From assembly GCA_030704615.1 (NCBI GenBank), contig CM060731.1, positions 38,132,001 through 38,196,000 on the forward strand: a stretch of DNA of 64,000 nucleotides, written 5' to 3'. Of this stretch, positions 63,056-64,000 are shown piece by piece. A program made the translations under genes and the position numbers. The notes beneath the pieces are model-generated. The model had not been told where the DNA came from and did not search any database. It saw only the letters and a list, made by a program, of their open reading frames with translations. The first letter of the stretch is position 1, and each line of letters opens with the position of its first letter. The stretch is from Takakia lepidozioides. Lineage: Eukaryota; Streptophyta; Takakiopsida; Takakiales; Takakiaceae.

Positions 63056-64000
63056 GTGATTTCACCAGAACTCTTTGTCCGAATAAGGCAAGATCATTGA
63101 TAAAGTTTTTCAGTAAGGAAGTAACAACCTGGGATACTGTAAGAAGCAGTGACAAGCAACTCAACAAGCATACTCATTCTTTTTGAAAGAAAAACCACTT
63201 TACTGAGAGAAAGAAATGAAATGAAATGAAATGAAAGGGAGATTGTGCATTGCCACTCAGCTAGGTCCCATTGGACGTCTCCAATGAAACCTGGGTAGCC
63301 TGTGCCGTTGGCCCAAGTGTCCAGTGTCATCTAAGTCCAAGTGCAATCCCCTATGTATCCAGAGACCCTGCAGTTTGGGAGATCTCCACGTCAGTGTTCC
63401 AGTTCACGAATTTCCAGCGACGAAAAGTACTTGAAATTCCATATCTCCACACCGCAGGTCCACAAATGATGAGACCAAGTCGGTGCAACCCTATTCATCG
63501 AGGGCTTTCCAACGGTACTAAAATCGTGGCCAGAGGGGTTTGGGAGATCTCAATGACACTACAAACAATATTGTGAACGCCAATATTTAAAAAAGCCCAA
63601 TCTACATTTATGTCCACTTGCACAAAAGGCACATGAAGGGCCAATCATTACTGCAGGAAAGCCCACTTTGCTATTTTTCATGATTTTCCAGCGACCAAAA
63701 GTACTTGAAATTCCATATCTCCCACACCGCAGGTCCAAAAATTACGAGACCAGGCCGGTCTCACCCCTCCTCATCGAGGGCTTTCCAAGGCACCAAGCAC
63801 CAGGGTTGGGGCCCCTCGGTTTGGGAGATCTCCACGACGCGACAAAACAAAACAAAAGAAACAAACTACCTTGCTTCATATATTGATCTTCAGCGAAGAG
63901 AAAAGAGTGTTTGCTTGGGGTATGGAGGGGTAGGAGAGTTAGTGCTGACTATGCTTTGGCTTCTTCCATCCCAAACGAAGATCCATACATGAGGGAGGGA
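63056..64000. other. Right end: presumed dynein intron 26 with repeat DNA
   Basis: The next expected dynein exon (following LLQLSTK) was not found. A GAAATGAAATGAAAT tract lies near 63215. The rest is dominated by the repeat described at 63369-63845. Confidence 0.4.
63369..63845 (+). repeat. Two diverged direct copies of a roughly 160-bp unit
   Basis: Unit: TTTCCAGCGAC.AAAAGTACTTGAAATTCCATATCTC..CACACCGCAGGTCCA (given in pieces), ...ATCGAGGGCTTTCCAA..., ending TTTGGGAGATCTC. Copies at about 63412-63560 and 63687-63836, plus a leading TTTGGGAGATCTCCACG at 63374. Unknown dispersed or tandem repeat. Confidence 0.75.

Overview
The window looks like nuclear DNA from a seed-free land plant, probably a bryophyte or lycophyte. 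Three things point there. It carries a PLS-DYW pentatricopeptide-repeat (PPR) editing factor and two plastid-type proteins, so it is a land plant. It carries the tail of the cytoplasmic dynein-2 heavy chain (intraflagellar-transport dynein), a gene expected only in plants that keep flagellated sperm. Introns are mostly 100 to 1000 bases with GT-AG ends, and transposon debris lies in introns and intergenic DNA. The species cannot be named from the sequence.

Layout. 1-4900: no recognised host gene; a tRNA-like (SINE-type) head, a small tandem repeat and a decayed PIF/Harbinger element in which the Myb-like protein is fused to the C-terminal part of the transposase. 5320-11492 (-): plastidic sugar transporter of the pGlcT2 type (12 exons). 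11865-12361 (+): possible 90-residue basic protein, divergent from the transporter. 12952-15957 (+): complete SPO11-2 (11 exons). 17070-19340 (-): intronless PPR-DYW gene. 20-29 kb: fragments of two kinds of LINE, a broken trihelix-type gene and diverged direct repeats. 29.8-36.8 kb (-): a Penelope-like retroelement with a gag-like first ORF, flanked by near-identical direct repeats of about 0.63 kb at (GA)n tracts. 37-40 kb: no gene; a cluster of three hairpins. 40511-46054 (+): complete chloroplast-type ALDH3 (10 exons). 47357-63055 (+): 26 exons of DYNC2H1 covering the tail and linker side; the extreme N-terminus and the motor were not found. Its introns hold a 5'-truncated antisense LINE and many short LINE 3' ends.

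There is no operon logic. The host genes serve separate jobs: plastid sugar transport, meiotic double-strand breaks, organellar RNA editing, aldehyde detoxification and flagellar transport. The points most worth checking are the Penelope-like element and its microsatellite setting, the recurrent LINE 3' ends with a conserved hairpin, two GC-AG introns fixed by reading phase, and an apparent one-base frameshift inside an otherwise well-conserved DYNC2H1 exon. Exon borders were read by eye from splice sites, reading phase and remembered family sequences; no alignment was run.
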